Position numbers and translations under genes: made by a program. A DNA stretch of 64,000 nucleotides, taken from contig NZ_JACEIC010000002.1 in the NCBI RefSeq assembly GCF_013778305.1, positions 3,311,669-3,375,668 on the forward strand, read 5' to 3'. This DNA is from Nocardioides agri (GTDB lineage Bacteria; Actinomycetota; Actinomycetes; Propionibacteriales; Nocardioidaceae). Below the pieces are notes generated by a model that saw nothing but the letters and a program-made list of their open reading frames with translations, had not been told where the DNA came from and did no database searches. Positions 61,885-64,000 of this stretch are shown one piece after another; the first letter of the stretch is position 1; each line of letters begins with the position of its first letter.

Positions 61885-62622
61885 CTACCCCCGCACCAGG
61901 TGCTCCCGGGTCAGGAACGCGCGGCGCAGGTCGTCGGGCAGCCCGTCGAAGGGCGAGGTCTGCGAGGCGTGCGCCGCGATGGCGCGCTCGCGCGCTCCCA
62001 GGTGCGTGGCCGTGTCGAGCACCACGGCGATCTCGTCGTCGGGGGTGCCCAGGTCGGCGTACCTCAGGTGCTCCATGTCCGGCCGCGCCTCGACCATGTG
62101 GGCGACCCAGCGGTCCATCAGGCTGCGGGGGAGCGCCTGCAGGTAGGCGGGGACGCCGCGCTCGCCCGCGACGCCCACCGCCGCGTCGCGGATCCGGGCG
62201 TGGTCGCGGTGGCCGTCGGCGGCGTCGAGGCTGACCACGACGTCGGGATCCACCTCGTCGGCGACGGCGCGCAGCGCGGCGGCCACGGTGGCCGGGTCGG
62301 CCGCGCACAGCGACCCGGCCGGCGGCCCCTCGGACATGCCGGAGTCGGCGAAGTCCAGCAGCTCCAGCCGGGCGACGCCGAGCAGGCCCGCCGCCTCGCG
62401 CAGCTCCTCCTCGCGCACCTCGGCGAGCGAGCGGCCGTCGAGGTCGACGCCCGGCGCCGGCTCCCCGGCCTCGCCGCGGGTCGCGCAGACGACCGTGGTC
62501 GCCCAGCCGGCGGCCGCGGCGGCGAGCAGCAGCGACCCGCAGCCGAACGTCTCGTCGTCCGGGTGGGCGACAGCGAGCAGCAGGCGCGGCGGCTCGTGCC
62601 GCGGCGTCAGTCCCGGGAGCAC
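61885..62622 (-). CDS. PIG-L family deacetylase (LmbE/MshB-like)
   Basis: A 245-residue zinc-dependent deacetylase. The metal motif AHPDDETFG at about residue 19 and GHRDH (DAADGHRDHARIRDAA) at about 138 supply zinc ligands and the catalytic Asp. Substrates of the family include GlcNAc-inositol (mycothiol pathway), mycothiol S-conjugates and lipid-linked GlcNAc. In the absence of neighbouring msh genes the substrate is uncertain. Its start overlaps the end of a 49-residue protein gene by 16 bases. Confidence 0.92.
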   Translation of the reverse strand: MLPGLTPRHEPPRLLLAVAHPDDETFGCGSLLLAAAAAGWATTVVCATRGEAGEPAPGVDLDGRSLAEVREEELREAAGLLGVARLELLDFADSGMSEGPPAGSLCAADPATVAAALRAVADEVDPDVVVSLDAADGHRDHARIRDAAVGVAGERGVPAYLQALPRSLMDRWVAHMVEARPDMEHLRYADLGTPDDEIAVVLDTATHLGARERAIAAHASQTSPFDGLPDDLRRAFLTREHLVRG

Positions 62623-62756
62623 GACCGCTCCTCGGAGACGGCGAGCCAGGTCAGCGGGCGCCGGGTCGGCCGGTGCCGGGTGTGCAGGGCGGCCGCGACG
62701 CGGCGCCAGGCCTCGTCGAGCTGCCGGCGGGACGGGAGGTCGTGCGTGGGGTTCAT
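62607..62756 (-). CDS. Small basic protein upstream of the PIG-L gene
   Basis: A 49-residue Arg-rich protein (MNPTHDLPSRRQLDEAWRRV) that ends SEERSCSRD. Its start at 62756 is preceded by GAGGGAG, and its 3' end overlaps the PIG-L gene by 16 bases. It is divergent from the PadR gene and shares the palindromic region with it, so it may be PadR-controlled. No family recognised. Confidence 0.5.
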   Translation of the reverse strand: MNPTHDLPSRRQLDEAWRRVAAALHTRHRPTRRPLTWLAVSEERSCSRD

Positions 62757-62773
62757 CGGGGGCTCCCTCGTCC

Positions 62774-62794
62774 GATACTGCCTTGTGCAGTATC
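62774..62794. promoter_or_regulatory. PadR-type operator
   Basis: GATACTGC-CTTGT-GCAGTATC, a perfect eight-base inverted repeat of the ATACTG/CAGTAT type used by PadR regulators. A second half-site GATACTGC lies at 62809-62816 with a degenerate partner. Both are between the divergent small gene and padR. Confidence 0.7.
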
Positions 62795-62843
62795 TCCGCC
62801 CAGTAGTAGATACTGCCCAGGTCAGTGTGTCAAGATGCGCGGC

Positions 62844-63401
62844 ATGACGACCACCAGCTACGCGCTGCTCGGCCTGCTGGCGCTGCAGCCCTGGACGACG
62901 TACGAGCTGGCGCAGCAGGTGCGGCGCAGCCTCAGCTGGTTCTGGCCGCGCACCGAGCGCAAGCTGTACGACGAGCCCAAGCGGCTGGTCGCCGCGGGGT
63001 ACGCGACGGCGCGCGAGGAGTTCACCGGCCGTCGCAAGCGGACCGTCTACGAGATCACCCCCGCGGGCCGCGCCGCCCTGCGCGCCTGGCTCGCCGAGCC
63101 GTCGGCGCCGCCGAGCCGCGAGGACGAGGCCATGGTCCGGGTCTTCTTCGCCGACGGCGGCGACCTCGACGCCCTGCGCGCGACGCTCGCCGCGATGGAG
63201 GAGGGCGCCCGCGGACGTCTCGCCCAGCTCACCGCGATGGAGCAGGGCGCCTACCCCTTCCCGCAGCGACGGCACATCAGCGAGCTCGCGATGCGGCTCC
63301 AGCAGGACCAGGAGCGGACCACGATCACGTGGGCCGCCTGGGCGCGTGCCGAGGTGGACGGCTGGCACGCCACCGACGATCCCAGACGGGTCCCGCAGTG
63401 A
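62844..63401 (+). CDS. PadR-family transcriptional regulator
   Basis: A 185-residue regulator. Winged helix at about residues 5-80 (YALLGLLALQPWTTYELAQQ, LYDEPKRLVAAGYATARE, RRKRTVYEITPAGRAALRAW) followed by a C-terminal dimerisation helix region (Vir_C-like). An ATG nine bases upstream (62835) is in frame. It likely binds the palindrome at 62774 and controls the divergent small gene/PIG-L transcript; ligand unknown. Confidence 0.92.
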   Translation: MTTTSYALLGLLALQPWTTYELAQQVRRSLSWFWPRTERKLYDEPKRLVAAGYATAREEFTGRRKRTVYEITPAGRAALRAWLAEPSAPPSREDEAMVRVFFADGGDLDALRATLAAMEEGARGRLAQLTAMEQGAYPFPQRRHISELAMRLQQDQERTTITWAAWARAEVDGWHATDDPRRVPQ

Positions 63402-63417
63402 CGTAGGCTTGTCGTTC

Positions 63418-63690
63418 GTGACCACCATCGGCTTCTCGACAGACACGGACGTCCGTGAGGACCGCCGTACCGTCCCGACCGACGAGGGTGACCACGAGCG
63501 CTTCTCCCACTACGTCGAGAAGGACAAGCTCACCGAGGCGATGGTGATGGGCACCCCGGTCGTCGCCCTCTGCGGGAAGGTCTGGGTGCCGAGCCGCGCG
63601 CCGGAGAAGTTCCCGGTCTGCCCGGAGTGCAAGGAAGTCTGGGAGTCGCTGCGCGAAGACGGCGGCAACAGCAGCGGTCCCGCCGAGTGA
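63418..63690 (+). CDS. DUF3039 small zinc-ribbon-like protein
   Basis: A 90-residue actinobacterial protein. DUF3039 features: DEGDHERFSHYVEKDKLTEA, GTPVVALCGKVWVPSR and a CPECKEVWESL end; Cys residues in ALCG and CPEC could bind zinc. The GTG at 63418 has TAGGCT eight bases upstream, so it is probably leaderless. Its stop overlaps the helicase start by four bases, the usual neighbourhood of this family. Confidence 0.92.
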   Translation: MTTIGFSTDTDVREDRRTVPTDEGDHERFSHYVEKDKLTEAMVMGTPVVALCGKVWVPSRAPEKFPVCPECKEVWESLREDGGNSSGPAE

Positions 63691-64000
63691 CGGGCCGGCC
63701 CGAGGCCGCCCCCCAGCCGAACGTGCTCAGCCCCGCGTGGCCTGAGCGCGCCGCCTGGGGCACCGCGCCCTCCCTGCGCGCCTGGCAGGCCGCTGCGATG
63801 AAGAAGTACTTCGACACCAGCCCGCGCGACTTCCTCGCGGTCGCCACGCCCGGTGCCGGCAAGACGACGTTCGCCCTCTCGGTCGCGGCCGAGCTCCTCG
63901 GCCGACGGATGGTCGACCGGATCACGATCGTGGCGCCGACCGAGCACCTCAAGCTCCAGTGGGCCGAGGCGGCCGCCCGCGCCGGCATCCCGATCGACCC
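63687..64000 (+). CDS. DEAD/DEAH-box helicase, 3' end beyond the window
   Basis: First 104 codons of a superfamily 2 helicase. After a Pro-rich start come LRAWQAAAMKKYFDTSPRDF (Q-like region), Walker A in VATPGAGKTTFALSVA and motif Ia in ITIVAPTEHLKLQWAEAA. GTG start overlaps the DUF3039 stop by four bases (GTGA). The rest lies outside the window. Role in DNA or RNA remodelling; exact type undetermined. Confidence 0.9.
   Translation, partial: MTGRPEAAPQPNVLSPAWPERAAWGTAPSLRAWQAAAMKKYFDTSPRDFLAVATPGAGKTTFALSVAAELLGRRMVDRITIVAPTEHLKLQWAEAAARAGIPID

Overview
The window is a contiguous piece of a high-GC actinobacterial chromosome, most likely from the Nocardioidaceae (Nocardioides-like). The grounds are the base composition, frequent GTG starts and four-base ATGA/GTGA gene overlaps, a DUF3039 gene that looks leaderless, a DUF3048 lipoprotein, a PIG-L deacetylase of the mycothiol-related type, a SigE-type ECF sigma with a membrane partner, and a large LuxR ATPase regulator. 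This placement is inference; no rRNA or tRNA gene was seen.

Layout. (1) 1-5732: tail of a DUF2231 membrane gene, an OmpR-type two-component system, then five overlapping genes for extracytoplasmic electron transfer: a small exported peptide, ApbE flavin transferase, a ferric-reductase-like membrane protein, a NuoF/SLBB-like flavoprotein and a small ferredoxin. (2) 5733-20633: a gene-poor accessory stretch with an NTF2-like protein, an MscS channel, a drug exporter, an isolated GH30 glycosidase, a NarL-type system whose kinase is frameshifted, small membrane proteins, and a collagen-like protein with two Hcp-like domains. Tails of response-regulator genes lie scattered here as remnants. (3) 20712-38664: a resistance and stress region with two DHA2 exporters (one with His-rich ends), a CzcO-like flavoprotein, CopZ, a CopA with an unusual extracytoplasmic tail, an isochorismatase-type hydrolase, an acetyltransferase, a degenerate metal-binding protein, a LAL regulator, a racemase, a quinone reductase and an ECF sigma/anti-sigma pair. 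Seven copies of a palindromic 23-base leader motif precede genes of this block, all in the same orientation relative to the gene. (4) 38905-52337: a methyltransferase; a GlcNAc-type glycosyltransferase fused to a PqqD-like domain and translationally coupled to a Tat-exported protein with 26 Thr-Pro repeats; a Ser/Thr kinase; a GT2 polysaccharide synthase with membrane partners; and an M50 membrane protease with a PqqD-like N-terminus coupled to a repeat protein that has a leader-like N-terminus. (5) 52559-64000: mostly household genes (VOC protein, chemoreceptor, M15 peptidase, HIT, FabG-like SDR, DUF3048, TetR with three palindromic sites, YqgE, PIG-L, PadR, DUF3039, start of a helicase).

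The most promising candidates for undescribed biology are the glycosyltransferase-PqqD / Thr-Pro protein pair, the PqqD-M50 protease / repeat-protein pair, the shared leader motif of the resistance block, and the CopA fusion. Two regulators are each broken by what looks like one extra base in a run of five G, which may be a sequencing artefact.
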